A stretch of 64,000 nucleotides of DNA from Trichaptum fuscoviolaceum. Taxonomy: Eukaryota > Basidiomycota > Agaricomycetes > Hymenochaetales > Trichaptaceae. Positions 1-12,990 of this stretch are shown in pieces; position 1 is the first letter of the stretch, and each line of letters opens with the position of its first letter. The stretch covers positions 7,502,001 to 7,566,000 of the forward strand of contig CAJSYZ010000005.1 in assembly GCA_910574455.1 (NCBI GenBank), given 5' to 3'. The notes under the pieces were generated by a model that was not told where the DNA came from, ran no database searches, and was given only the letters and a program-made list of their open reading frames with translations. The position numbers were made by a program, and so were the translations under genes.

Positions 1-3000
1 ACTCTGGACAAAAGAGAAAACAAACGGGAAAAACGAGACCTGAGTTGCTGTCGTGCCACACGTCGACGGTGGCAAACAATGAAGAAGCGGAGTAACTTGG
101 AGTCGTTGGTCGTAACTATCAAGAGCAAGTGAAAACAAGTAAGTGTCTATCCTAGATATTGGCAGCATGCCAGGGATGTTGCCCCTCCAGGAGATGATGG
201 TGGTTGGAGAACAAGAAGGGTGAAGGGCATCGAGGGCGACGATACACGCTTTATGGTGAGCGCACCGTGACCGGTCGAGATCCCAATCAAGGACCTCTTC
301 GATTTATTAATTGAAAGCACAGTGGCGGAGTTGACGTTGACAGTGAACCAATATATGCAGTCCGCCACCTCACAATATACCTGAGAGTGACATGCATTGT
401 CAATCATTTTCCTTAGCACAAACGTCGCATATATGCGTGAGTAGAAAGATAATAGAATCTTCAGTAAAATACAAGAAATCGGAGCTTGAACTTTGTAATC
501 TCCGCAATCACCGGCTACTAGTAGTAACTGAACTTCAATTGCCGCGGCCCGGCTAGTACAAAAAAACTGGCTCACTCCGTTCCTCCCGAACCTTGACCAT
601 TAACAGGGCCATCATCATCTATTTCACCTCGACTTCTTTTTTTCTCAAATTTCGATTACTTGAGTGGGAAGACAATACTCGGAAACGTGTTAGGCTGGCC
701 AACTAAGATACTCAGAGTCAGAGCCGCAGACTGCAAACTGTTTTTGACGAATATTGCATACCAGTTTAACTTGAACCAAACAGTCAGTCCGTTTCTCTCA
801 ACTCACATCTTGTTCCCGATCAAGTGCAACTTGAAGTCAACGGCAGGCTCGCCAAAACGGACTTTACCCCGCACTCTGCAGATCTCGAATGTACGTCAGC
901 TTCGCGTCAAAACCACATCACAAACCCATTTTGTCTCGTTGCGCGTTCCTTCGGATCTCACACTCAGCACCCCATGACCCCTGGCAGGCAGGCAGGCAGA
1001 CCAGATACACGATAAACGATAAATGAGCAGCAATCTCTCACTGAAGTCCGAGCTGACGCGTACACTTCACAGTAACTCGAAGCGAAACCGTGACGGGCGA
1101 ACGTTTACTTTATTTCGCCTCCACTCCGTAAGTGTATCCTTTCACGCGTTTGCATCGGCATCACAGTGGTCCAGTGGGAAACGCTATACTCACATACGAG
1201 CTTGCTCCAGGCTCCATAGATCTATCTGTTGAAACTCTTGAATAGGGCTTGACATGTGTTGATGTGCGTCCGTTCGCGGTGATATCCAGTTCGACCCATT
1301 GAGCACCGAACTCAAGCTTGGTGTCGCCACTGGATTCACTTCAACGTCAAACATCCTAGAGCGCCAAACGAGCACCCGGAACTGGGTGCCATGCCAAAGC
1401 CAAGAACATACATACGCCCTCGAATTAAACCAGACTCTCTAACCTAAAGAGTGTAGTTGGTTTCAGGTCCAGAACCAGAACCAGAACCAGAACACAAACA
1501 CAAGGCTGAGGTGTTATCTTACTCTCTTCTACTCAGTCGTGCACTCTTTACTCATGTGCCCATTCACTTAGACGGCCGTATGCTGGGAAGGAAGTGAAAG
1601 TGACACCACAAGACGATGCGAAATCGCATTTCGGGAGAAGGCTCAAGGAGGCGATTGACAAATTTGGCTATCAACGGAAGGAAGATAAGATGACAGGTGC
1701 TGGGGCGATTACAAGTTAATCGGGTTCTACTTGAGGAGACGAGAGTTATCGGAATGAAGGTCGATCTAGGTGGGCTCCTCTCCAATCCCACTTGTCTCGA
1801 GTACTCTCTTCCCATAGGCAGCGATAATCTCACCTCGCTCCCGTCTCGGGCCATCCTCGTCCAGAACTCAACGCCTACCTGACACTGTGACTTTCCATCA
1901 CTGTCACGCAACACTCTCTGAAGAAACTAATAAAGGTCAGAACTCTGCCGTGTCAATTCCCTTCTGTACTTCAAGCTCAAATCTCTTTGGAAGCCATTAC
2001 ATATGTCATAAATTCAAATGACAAGAGGATCGACACCGACGTCGGCGTTAGTGAAGCAACTGGGACAGCCACTTCCCTTCTCGTCCCACCTTCGCCTTCT
2101 CCACTGATCTGCTCCGCATAGTAGCTCATTGCACAGCGAACCACCTATCGACGCTCTGGCACGATAGGGGAGATTTACAAATGCTCTGCCGTGTACAAGG
2201 TAACCTCACGCCACCTCGGCAGACCATGTACCGGACTCAAACTCAAAGATTTTTACCACCTACTTACTGGCTACACTCAACCTAACTCCACAAAACACGC
2301 AGGCCACAAATACTACCCTCCCACGTTCTCTCTGTCAGCTCCGAGCCCGCACGCACCTTATTGGAACCTTATGACGTCGCCAGCACTGCGTCCGCGATCG
2401 CCTTCTTCTCACCCCCTCTGCTTCCCAACCTCCCACGTACGTACGAAGCTCGCAGTAGTACGTTGTCCAAGGATCTGCGCTCGCTTCAGCGACGTGGTGC
2501 CCGCCGCATAGCTGAAACCGCGCTTGACTGAAAAAAAGCAGTGGTCAACGCGTCTGCGGCTTAACGCCGCTCCCTCACCCACTAGAGATCTCTGGCTCTG
2601 CACCGTCTGGCAACAGCCTAAGGGGGGGTCTCCTTTCTGACTCTATCGAGATACTGTAGTGCGGCTCTATCTCTAACAGTGAGCTTCGTGAGGATGCTAA
2701 GCTGTTGACTATCATCAAAGGTCGTGCATTGTTTGCCATGGACGGATCCGAGCGTGGGGCGAGTAGACACACGTTATTCTGCCTGCCACGTATTCTCAGG
2801 CTGATCTTACCCCGAAAGCAATGCGAGGTACCCACCTATATCACGGTGCCTGTACCCCAAAATCTCTGCCTCACGCAACACATTATGAAGTGACGTCTCG
2901 CCAGGGATCTTGATCAGCAATTCTGATCCTCAAGTCCTCACCTCTGGCCAATAGTCCTGACCGAATTGTTTCACGTGCTTCGCTCACGAATAGCCAGCCT

Positions 3001-3739
3001 CTCGACTTTTGGACCGCCACCACAGATCAGCACAGTCAGAGCTCAGCGGATATGATGCCTAACTTGTTATTTATCTCCTCTGAGTCTCCTCTAATGTCTC
3101 TTTCTTGGCTTGGCATTAATCGCATGGTCCATAAAGTCCCGACGGGCACCCCGAATCTGCAGTAGGACACATACGCGTTCTCTTGTCTTTCATCGCGCGG
3201 TCGGGGTAACTTAATGACTAGGAACCTAGGATACGCACCGTGAGTATGCTCTGTGAAGGTGACGATATCTACACAAATGTCCTTTGCGTAACGACATTAT
3301 GGAGGCGAAAGGAACAGGAGCTTTTATATGCGATAATCTCGGACGAGGTACGTGCGCTTGTGATTTCTTTTATCCGTACTCCTTTCACAAAAGTCATGTA
3401 CAGTGCTGCAAGCCTGCGCCTGCGCTGATGCACAATTTGCGATTGCTGACAAGAGAGGATAACGCATCGATCACATTAACAGATCAATCTACGTTGAACG
3501 GCTGTACCCATGCGGACTACAACCCAAATTAAACTGGGAATTGTTGCAGGAAAGCTCAGATTGGCTGCTCTTTGTATAGATGGACCTTTATCTCTCTTTC
3601 TGCGATACACAATGTCTCTTGATTATATCACTATCGAACGTATAGAGGCTGGTTATTGCATCTTACTTGACCACCGAAGTTAAAGACTGGTTCTCCTGTT
3701 TCGTTCGTAAGATATATCGGTCTAAGGGGTGAGATAAAA
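1..3739. other. No supportable gene
   Basis: I see no reading frame here that combines an ATG, protein-like composition and joinable splice sites. The longest open frame (147-575, minus) is cysteine- and serine-rich with no recognisable motif. The stretch 2040-2480 is C/T-rich with CAACCTAACTCC-like tracts, which could be the upstream region of a gene, but none can be assigned. A small hidden multi-exon gene cannot be excluded. Confidence 0.5.
1468..1492. repeat. (CCAGAA)n short tandem repeat
   Basis: About four tandem copies of the hexamer CCAGAA, seen directly. No gene is attached to it. Confidence 0.8.
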
Positions 3740-4100
3740 AGGTCGTTATGTCATAAAGTCATACATCATAAAGCGTTCGTTACAAAAATACGAGATGAAA
3801 GTGGTTGAGAATATGAAAAAGAGGGAAACGTGTGAGATGCAAGAATAAAATGATGAAGTGTCCAGAAGTATCTGTACTAATTAGTGTAGAGGGTGAAGTT
3901 AGAGGTCGTATTGTCGTAATGTCATAAATCATAAAGTGTTCGTTGTATGTGAAAATGGCTACGAATGTGTGTGTGAGGATGCAAGAGTAGAATAATGAAA
4001 TGTCCAAGATGTGATAAAATGTCCATGAAGTGTCCAGTGAGGAAAGAGTGAGTGCAAAGTCCGATGAAGCCTGGCTCCGATAATGCTATAGTATTCGCAT

Positions 4101-4509
4101 TTATTTCGCTGTAGTCTCTCGACGTTCTGCCTTCATGTTTCGGCGTGAGGACAAGTAAGCATCGAAACTAACATGAAGTAAATAAGCAATCGAATGCGAC
4201 GACTAAAGCGAAGTGGACCTACGCGATCGCCCTCTGCGATTTAGGAAGTTGAACATGCTCGACCGAGCCCCGACGAGGTCTCGTCTCAGGATAGGTTTCG
4301 GGATGCTTCAATGATAAGCTCTCGTGGCGAGCTTGGTTGGTCGCCTTGAGTTGTGCATGCTGCCTACTCTTCTCTTCGAAGGCCTGGATGCGAGAAAGCA
4401 TGTCTAGGAGCTGGCATGGCGTTTGAAGCTCCTCGACATGCGCGCCGCTTGTAGAGGAAGACGATGTATCGGACTGAAGTCCGGAGACAATAGTACCGCG
4501 TCCAACCAT
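4101..4509 (-). CDS. Small conserved hypothetical protein, copy 1 (two exons)
   Basis: Function not recognised. Exon 1 (4509 to about 4220) encodes roughly 96 residues starting MVGRGTIVSGLQSD, with a Ser-rich segment and a central predicted helix (CQLLDMLSRIQAFEEKSR). A short intron (gtaggt...ttag) joins it to exon 2, which encodes AFDAYLSSRRNMKAERR and ends TAA at 4101. Both splice sites and exon 2 are conserved in the inverted copy at 15,985-16,398, which is strong evidence that the gene is real and that the apparent stop right after the QRAIA motif is intronic. The product is about 117 residues, basic at the C-terminus, with no signal peptide or membrane segment. A TATA box lies about 130 bp upstream. 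Confidence 0.65.
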
Positions 4510-4635
4510 GGTGATAGAGGCTTGGATGATGCCGAAGGGCGGTGGTGTAAGAAAGGCAAGAGAGAGTGAATGTGGATAGGACGAGAATAGTGAGTGAGGA
4601 GAGAATAGGATGTCTAGGTCAGTTGCAAGGGCCTG

Positions 4636-4644
4636 AATTATATA
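4636..4644 (-). promoter_or_regulatory. TATA box of copy 1
   Basis: On the minus strand the sequence reads GGTATATAATTC about 130 bp before the ATG at 4509. The same element sits at the equivalent place in the inverted copy, so it is conserved together with the gene. Confidence 0.55.
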
Positions 4645-5367
4645 CCTTCAGAATCCCATGTGCGCGTCATCGTTAGAGACGGAATTTCGTTTTAGACTGA
4701 AAGTGAAATAAGACATTTAGTGATATCCGAGCCAAACCTGATCCACCAGTACCAGAAAACGGCAGGTATCGATCAGTTTCAGATCGGCGGACAAGCTAAG
4801 TATTGTTTTCCAGACTTAATTGGGCGAGAGATACCATAGGTGGACTCACCTTAAATGCGGAGCTCAATGTAGCTTTACGCGTCTCGAGATGAACGTAGCT
4901 CGCTATGTCAGCGACTAAACTTTGTTGTCCGAAGATGGGGTCAGTGTAGCAATGAGAAAACTGGTGGATATTATGAAAAGCGAGGATATCTGATGGGATG
5001 GACACCTGTGCTGACGGGCTTGCAGCCATACAAGACGATGTCGAAGGCAGCGGCAGTGAGTTTCCGGGAGCATGGAAGTGAGACAACCTCTATCGCGCCC
5101 GGTTCCGAAACTGACTGCTCTCTGCTGCACCAGCTTACGTCGCGTAATATATATCAGTACTACGAGGGCAGCCTTCGATATGTGGATCAGACAGTGATGG
5201 TTCTTAGCAAGCTATAGTGCATTGCCAACAGTCTGACGATGGTCAAATTAGAATTATTTCCAAAAATAGAAATGAAAAAAACCCGGATAATGACGAATTT
5301 CGTCCGATGAAATTTGCTCGGAGAGCAGAAAAAACTTAACATAACCATTGGTTACATACCCACAAAT

Positions 5368-8141
5368 TTAAGCGGATACAAGCTTCGCAATTTCTTGCGA
5401 TAAATTAGTCATAATTGGTCTTTCGGAAGGTGCCCTTGTCCAGCATTTACGGCAGACTTCCCACAGATAGAGGTAGCGACTATCCCAACTCTCCTCTTCC
5501 TGAGGAGTCAAGGGTAATGTATACGACGAAATGGCAAACATGACCTGCACATCAGTTTTTAAGTGATGATAAGGTCGTCTCTTTGTTAAGAGTTCCTATT
5601 CAGTCGTGAATGTGAGAAAGAATTCTTTTGCACATAGAAAGGGCTGACCAGCACAGTCATACCGAACGCCCAGACGTCGGACATCATCGTATGAACATCG
5701 TCTTCAGGTGACGACTCTGCTGTTCCGAGAAGAAGCTCGATTGCCATCCAGCGGGCGGAACCTTTCTCGGCCTTTGTAGCCGTCTCGTAAGTGGACGTAG
5801 ACGTTAGGAGGTGAGATATTCCGAAATCCATCAAAAGAGGTTGATGATTAGGAGAAACCACGATATTGTCCTGTTAAGTTCATTGACCATCAATCATGTA
5901 CATATATCTAGTAAAGATGGTGGTAATGCTTACACTTTTGAGGTCAGCGTGTACAATCCCCGACGAATGAAGATGGTTCAATCCGGAAGCGATTCCGTTC
6001 ACCTGCATATATTTAGGTCTCACAAGTAGGCAGGACACGGAAAGACATACAAGGGGACAAATGTCCATCGAAGGTCTCTCTTTCAAAAAATCCAAGACAG
6101 TCCCATTGTCCATCCACTCTGTGATGATTGATGGGGCAGAATCTGGCTCGCGTATGAAGCCCAACAAAGGAAGGATGTTAGAATGCTCGAGTTTCGACCA
6201 AACTCTGAGTTCTCTCGTAAGTTTCTTTTGGGCTGGATTAATAAACGTTGAGGCTTTCTATTTGTATAGCAGACTCACCCGTGCAAAGTTAGGGTCGGTT
6301 TGGATGTTGAAACGAAGCCTTTTCACTGCTATTCGGATTTGTGACCCTTTCAGATGCAAAATTCCAATGTATATATCGGAACAACCCCCACATCGCCGGA
6401 AGCGCAAGGAGTTGCGATCTACTAAATAAGTGAGATCCAGTCTTGAGAGCTTAGAAAGTAAATTCCCTAGAGTGTCTGGTCGTCCGTTAGATAGGCAGAT
6501 GAAAGTGTATAATCTTTTCGGTCTCACCGAACGCTGATGGACGTCGGACGCGTAGCCAATTCCTAACTCCACGGATAGTTTGTGAACTTAATGATACCGA
6601 CGAGCCGAAGTTGGCCATTGTTAGCCGCCCACTGACGCAAGACTGTACGCTGACTTCAGAGTTTGGCGTGTAAGTGTTCATCCCTGTATGGACAGTCTGA
6701 GTTGTCACTGAAGAAGTAATAACCTCTCGATTATCCAGTTGATGCACATCATTCTCGCCGATCAAAATCTTCACACTACCCTTTTCTGCATGGGCGCCTG
6801 TTGGCTTGCGCATTACTTTTTCCGCGTTATTCTGCGCGCTCGTACGTCCGATGTTTGTCATCACGGCACCCTCAGGCCGTGCTTTAGGATATGAATCAAG
6901 TCCGAGCGAAGGAGTTGTTAGCGGGGTCGGGTACTGGTGAGATGGCTCCGACAACGACAAAGGCGGTGTTCCCTCATCTTCGTCAACGAGACGTAGCACT
7001 CCTGTTTCAGACTCATGAGCTAATAGCAGCCGCAAGGAGTAGGTAGCTCAATTCATCAGATTGCTACGTACCGGGTTCATTGATCCAATTCACGACGGGG
7101 TACTGCTCGCGATCGACCGTCTCATGTTGCCGTGGAACTTACGCGAAGTAAATTTACAGGACAGCAATGCTACATGTACAAAACACTCACCAGGGTTTGC
7201 ATTCGAGCCGTTTTCATTATTATTGACTTCAAGTGCAGATCGTGATGTTGCCTGGACTTGTGCTAGCAATTTAAGAAGATTAGTTCCTTGTCGCGGAAAT
7301 GATGATCCCACATACTAGTTTCGTCAGTCACGGTTGATTCCCGGGCACTGGTAACCATACTGTTGAGCGACTTGCTAAAAGTTGTGGAAGGAGAAATAGT
7401 TGAGGGTGCAATGGGCCTAAGCAGCTTTTGCGTGGAAGTGGATTCCGCAGAGTGCTGTAAGGCAGTCCATGTAGCAACGCTTCGAAAGTCCCGAGGTGAA
7501 GTGCAGTTTGGTAGTATTGGTACGGGTATACCATTGGGGGAGCTAATTCTCATTGCCCTTTGCTTTGCTCTCGAGGGATATTCACAGTCCTCATCACTTT
7601 CTGAGGAGGAGGCAGAAGAAGGAAACAAGCGACGGACACTCAACCACTTCTTTACTCCTTCTCTTGTAACTGGTAGAATATCAGGCGACTGATAGCTAAT
7701 CGGATTCTCTTTGGGCATGTGAATCGAATCCAATTTGACTGAGGTCACATTGCGCGCATCGCCACGGTCAATAGATGAGGTATGCCGTTTTGGCGGGATA
7801 TGTCCTGTCGCCTTAGCTGCTGCACTGATATACAATTAATTTTGACCCGCACCTTGTGTCGTCACATAATTTGATGGTCCCTTCTCTTGGATGCTTTCCT
7901 TGAGGTGGCGAAAAATCATTTGTTGTGCTGCTGTACTTTCTTCATCGACAACGACACTCCCACCTCCGACCACATTAGAGGGAGCAGCTTGCAGAGGACG
8001 AGTCCTGCTCATCCCAGATTTCTCCTTATTAAGACTCTCCGAAGCATCGTTGGACTTGCGCAACACCCACGGACGCGCTTCTGCACAGTTCGCCCGGAGC
8101 AAACCAACCTGAAGGTGTGATATTCTCAGTGGTATCAACAT
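5368..8141 (-). CDS. TKL-like protein kinase (multi-exon)
   Basis: Predicted cytosolic protein kinase. The N-terminal half (8141 to about 6490) is Ser/Thr-rich and probably disordered. The C-terminal half carries a kinase domain split by several short introns: a degenerate glycine loop (GGCSDIYIG), the ATP-binding lysine in IAVKRLR (about 6330), HADLKSDN in the catalytic loop (the usual HRD Arg is Ala; the catalytic Asp is kept, joined across an intron near 5935), DFGIS in the activation segment (about 5820), WMAIELL in place of APE, SDVWAFG, and the closing CWTRAPSERP. HADLK and a WMA(I)E motif are typical of the expanded Agaricomycete tyrosine-kinase-like family. The exact start and the first intron (near 7830-7875) are uncertain. 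Substrate unknown. Confidence 0.75.
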
Positions 8142-8899
8142 ACTTGTTCCATCTACGGCTTGATCTCATACCTGCGCATGCACTACAGATGTATCGGGGA
8201 TTACACCCGTACTTTGGTCGTCTATCGTCCTGTTGTGACCGTGATCGCGTTCGTCCTCCCGACCATACTTGGACACCCGTAGGCTTAGTCGCTCAGCTCT
8301 ATCCACCATCCTCGGCACTGATAATACTCCTTGCAATTATGAAGCGGTCTCCAAGTGAAACGTCAAACCACGAGCTCGCAAGCTAGGCTTAGATGTTGAC
8401 CAGCGCGATTACTAGTAGCAAACGGGATTGGTTACAGTGCCAATGGGAAACAAATTGCTCAATGCTGCTCTTTCGTTGATCATGATGTAGAATGACCCAT
8501 TTGCCCTCAGCGTTGAGTCGTCGATAGTGACTGATGATGGACAAGTGCGTAATGAGTAGGCCTGCAAAGGCTTGTACCTCGAGGTTCAAGCATGTCGATG
8601 GCAGTAGAAGACAGTAAAAGGATCTATATTAGGATCTATCAAGTCATAACTCGGATTACATAGTATTAGCCTGAGTACTTTAGTAGTACATGTAGTTGCA
8701 TACCGCCGTTTCAACGACGACGACGATGTATCCTCTCCACTGTCCGCGCTAACACTCACTTCTGCATATTCGCGAATACCCACCCAGGTACTATAGAAAC
8801 CTGTATGTCATTTGCTCACTTTCATGTTGAATAAACTTGGTGGCCCCGATAAACTATTGAGACTGACAACACTTTACAACTTTCGCAAGTTCAAACGAC
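8142..8899. other. Spacer between two kinase genes
   Basis: This spacer lies between two divergently transcribed kinase genes. A minus-strand frame at 8586-8783 (EYAEVSVSADSGEDTSSSSLKRR) could be an upstream exon of the TKL-like kinase, but I could not join it. Nothing else is supportable. Confidence 0.4.
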
Positions 8900-11546
8900 A
8901 TGTCTTTTGATACTATACTCAACTATACCGAACTCAGTCAGCCGCCGTCACCTTCGAGTGCTCTGGTTGTCCTGCCGCACAACGACGAGAACGACACGCT
9001 GGCGGTTGCGTCAACCGAATGGCGTCCCATTCTTTCCGACGTTCGCCAAGTTGTGCTATACAACTCTGCATCACACGCAGTCACTGTACGCCCACACCAC
9101 GCCGTGCCTCCTGCTCTGCGTGGATGCCCTTACTGTCATCGACCTCTGGATCCATTAGGCGCAAACGAGCGGGCAGATGAGACGTTCACCCATCATCCGA
9201 CTCAACACGCACGCGCGCCGAATTACTTTCAGCTACTCGAGATTGCGAATGAGACGATCTCCCGCCCGCCAAGTCCTGGCTCGATAGGAAGCTCTCTGCC
9301 AGGAACTAGAGATTCATTTGAACGACGAAGTTCGACGAGTTCCGCGAGCGGCGATGGGTTTAAGGCGGCTACGATGGCGGAGGGTTATTTCAAGGCGTTC
9401 TTCAAGGAGGAGTATAGATTGGGCATGGGTGCAAATGGGAGTGTTTTCCTGTGTCAGGTATGTTTTCCTTGAATTATCGTTGGCAAGCGGAACGCGACCT
9501 TACGAGCTCCATTGCCAGCACGTCCTGGACGGCAACCCTTTAGGTACAGCCTCATCTCTCCGTATTTTTACTCTTACTGAAGTGCAACTGTAGGCCATTT
9601 TGCCGTGAAGAAAATCGCAGTTGGACAATCACATACCTATCTAATCAATATATTGCGGGAGGTGCGTATCATTGGTCTTACTTGTAACATGGATTTATTT
9701 CTGGCGACAGGTTCGCCTTCTTGAGTCTCTCCGACATCCGAATATCATAACCTACCACCATGCATGGTTAGAGACGCATCAGTTCTCAAGCTTTGGTCCG
9801 AAGGTCCCTACGCTCTTGTGAGTCCTACAACCTTTCGTTCACTCACGAGCAGGTGTTGATGACCTTTCGCAGCGTTTTGATGCAATGGGCCGAGGGAGGA
9901 AGGTATAGTTGATATCCTCACTTGAATTCTAACCACTGACCACTATGCTTTAGTCTTGACGATTACATAGACGCCCGGCTCGGACGACCGCACTCACACC
10001 TGACTGACTCCCATTCGGAATCACCGAACCCATCCTTGCAGGATGCACACTCACGCTCAAACCGCATCCGTGCGTTTCGTGCGGCTCAAGCACGGCCTGA
10101 CGAAGAACGTGAGAGGAGACGGGCAGAGCGGGCGCGAGGGACTCGGACGGCCGTGCATTTGCTGAGTGGGCACGAAGTCAAGGCTTTGTTCGGAGATGTG
10201 GTTAGCGGGCTGGCGTTTTTGGTGAGCGATGTTTTGGATGAAGACGAATGTCGTTTCTGATATTCCTTCAAGCACGACAAGACGATCCTGCACTTGGACC
10301 TGAAGCCTGGAAACGTTCTGTTGACTTGGGATGAAGAGGCGTTAATGTGAGCAAAGGCTAATTTCACCTGATGATCCTAGGCTGATCACACTTAAGACCT
10401 CGGGCAATGCTTTCTGATTTCGGTACCTCGCGCGATATGATGCAGCCAGCCCGACATCGGTCTGGAAACACCGGAACGTACGTTCATCTCCTTCTATTGC
10501 CTAAATGGCTGTTGACCATCACGAGTTCAGTCTTGAATACACGGCGCCCGAATCGCTACCTTCTCCTATCACAGGGCTGCTTGGCCAAGTCGATAGTAAG
10601 GCGGATATGTGGTCTCTCGGGATGATTCTGCACATGCTGTTGTTCTTCCGGCTCCCCTACCACAACTCCTCGGACGGCTCCCGCGCTGGCCAGAGCCACG
10701 ACAACGGCGACCTGGAGAAGCTCGAGCGCGAAGTTCAGGAATATCCCGGATTCAGGCGGAGTTCGACGGTTTCGACGGTCTTTGAGGGAAGAGGGCTCCC
10801 GCAGTCTTATCTTTGGCTGCTGGAGGGTCTGCTGAATAGAAACTCAAAGAAGCGGCCCAGTAGTGAGCAAGTCTTGCGCGCGATCAAGGACGGGCAGTTG
10901 GATCCGGTCACAATGTCGTTTAGAGAGGAAATAGGAGAAGGAACGATTGTCCCTCGCCGACCCTCGCCTGAATTCTTTTATACCCCAAACGAACATCCGT
11001 CGGCTCAGCTAGAGGCGCACAGCAGCGATCATGACGAACCTCCAGATTATTCAGATGAGGACAGGCACATGGTTTCTGACGAGAATAACTCACGTACCAC
11101 GAAGATGCGATCATCACCACCCCTACTTACATTGGAGCCCCCTACTCCTACTCGTCAGCAGATGCCAGACACGGCGATCCTCAAGTGGTTAGCGGCGTTG
11201 AAGCCGGTGCAAATGTTGTGGATGGAATTCTGGAACTGGACATCGTTGTCGCGTCAGGCCGTCGTGCGAGGTGTGAAATCAATACTTCTTGTCACTAAGG
11301 TAAAAGATATATCTTAACTGTCGGTCAAAACCTTCTGACACTTGCTCTTCCTAGGTATTCACGCTCCTATCCGTGTGTCCGAGCAGCCGTCCAGAGCCCG
11401 TCTTTACCTGCTTTATTCTCGGCCTCGCCGTCTCCGATACTTGGTCTGAAGATCTGTGGCTCACTGTCCTCCTTTCCTTTTTGCACGTTGTCATACTCCG
11501 CTTTCATTGTCCTGACCAAAACTGCTGTGCCGATGTTGTCCTATGA
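8900..11546 (+). CDS. IKS1-like Ser/Thr protein kinase
   Basis: Resembles the fungal IKS (Iks1) kinase family: an N-terminal region with one CPYC pair (about residues 75-78), a central kinase domain and a hydrophobic C-terminus. Seen in order: glycine loop LGMGANGSV (exon 1 ends 9457), FAVKKIA lysine, REVRLLESLRHPNIITYHHAW, a hinge-region LMQWAEGGSLDDYI, an Arg/Glu-rich insert, HLDLKPGN after a 51-base intron at about 10,220-10,270, LSDFGTSRD, YTAPESLP, and ADMWSLGMILHMLL. A disordered Ser/Pro tail follows, then a last exon (from about 11,356) with a hydrophobic stretch (LWLTVLLSFLHVVIL) consistent with membrane attachment. Stop TGA at 11,544-11,546. Catalytic Lys and both Asp residues are present, so it is probably active. 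Substrates unknown. Confidence 0.82.
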
Positions 11547-11945
11547 TTTTATACGATCTCAATGATGTTCTCTTTTTGACTTAACTTCACATTCCTCTCC
11601 TGCCCTCGGGTTCAAACCTGTATTTTAGTGCACGTTTCTTTTTCGTACAGTATGTTGCAATGGGTGAATTTACCGCAGACATAAGGCCAATTTTACTTTT
11701 TCGAAATGCAGCATCGTCCCTGTGACAAATTTGAGGTATTCGTACTTTCTCTGCACGCCATCACTTGCGACTGGCCCTGAGTTCCTTTCCTTTGAATCTT
11801 CAAGTTAGTGTGGCGCAAACAACGACGCGTCAAGATCCTGCCAGTGTACGTCTTGACGACGGTGAGTTCAATTGAAATGAGACGATTGCAATGATTAATT
11901 ATAACAAGATTTTGCACAGTACTCATACAAAAATACTAGGGAGCT
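11547..11945. other. Convergent 3' spacer
   Basis: This holds the 3' ends of two convergent genes. It is T-rich after the kinase stop; no gene is seen. Confidence 0.5.
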
Positions 11946-12990
11946 TCATGAGAGTCTTTCCAGGATGAGATTAGGCGGTGTGTTCAAGATCTCTTGCCAC
12001 TCCCTTTCGTCTGCCTTCTTCCTCGCCTCTTGCCAAATCGGCGCAATCTGCTCAAGCCACGACTTGTACATATTACCACCCTCGACATCGCCCGAAATCC
12101 AGCTGTTGATTGCACAAGCTGCAAACAAGACTGCGACACTGTCTTCGACCCGGACCTTGTTCAACACCCGTGTGTCCATCGCTACAATAGACCAGTAAAA
12201 CACCTCTTCGGCGTACAGCTCCTCCATGGGGCGATTCCGCATTTGTGTGCGCTCTGGTCCGAGTAGAAAGTCACACATGCTTTCGAAAGTAATTGGGAAG
12301 TGCAAGGGGGTGATGGTTGGTCGCCCGGAGTCGCAGAAGAGGTCGTCGGGCTGAGGTGAAAGATCAAAGGATGGCCAGGGGAGGTCGCTAAAACCACGCC
12401 ATGCGAATGCTTCGCCTCCTTGGAAATCTTGCTCTTTGACAAGGTCTTCCCACCGCTTCTCGTAGAGCCGAATCGCTTCTTTTCGCCTGCTCTGGATTGG
12501 ATCCTCGTCCATATTCTGGGAGATGTATATGGTCAGTGTCTTCTGGTACTTGCATTGTAAACCCACTCGCCTCTTCTTCCTCCGGGCCAGCTTCAGTAAG
12601 CCTTTTCTCTTCGGCCTCCCATTGCTGCAACAAGCTCTCGCGCTTCAGCCAATCAAAATATCGATCGGCGAGGAACTCATCCGAGTTTTGGTACGCTTCG
12701 AAATCGGTAGTCGACAAGTTACTCAGCTCAGACAAGGCTGCTAGCTTGCTGTTCAGGATGTCGACCCAGTTGGACTCGGACTCGGGGATGGCTGGCAATA
12801 TCGTTGTTGCAGATTGAGCTTCCGTGGACTGAGGTTGTGTGGACTCAATCTCAATCTTGGATATGCTGCGCGCGAGGCTCCGTGAGGAGATATGCGCAAG
12901 GGATTTCCGAAGCTTTGCCTTCCCTTCGAATGAATGGTCAACTGTGATGATGGGGAGCGTCGCTGCCCGAGAAAGACCTCGCGGAGGCAT
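11946..12990 (-). CDS. Conserved hypothetical protein with W-x-D-[IL]-PWP motif
   Basis: Two exons. Exon 1 from ATG 12,990 encodes a basic N-terminus and a helical, acidic segment (FDWLKRESLLQQWEAEEKRL). A short intron near 12,512-12,557 leads to exon 2, which has RRKEAIRLYEKRWEDL, then WRGFSDLPWPSF, then FPITFESMCDFLLGP, then a terminal helical region. The order 'RYExxW, DIPWP, ITxxSMxxFLL' is one I recognise from a large family of Basidiomycete hypothetical proteins whose C-terminus is J-domain-like (WHPDRF); here that part reads FYWSIVAMDTRVLNKV, a diverged version. This family link is from memory and not tested. Soluble protein of about 330 residues, function unknown. Confidence 0.6.

Larger units (their letters stand above)
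3740..4797 (-). repeat. Left arm of large inverted duplication
   Basis: This segment is the reverse complement, with many substitutions and small indels, of 15,697-16,640. Matching landmarks are the AAGCTTGTCCGCCGATCTG-like outer edge, the TATA region, the whole two-exon gene (4101-4509 here) and the downstream GGACATTTCAT-type sequence. Downstream of the gene this arm carries an extra tandem duplication of about 150 bp (roughly 3740-3890 and 3890-4045) that the other arm lacks. Confidence 0.8.
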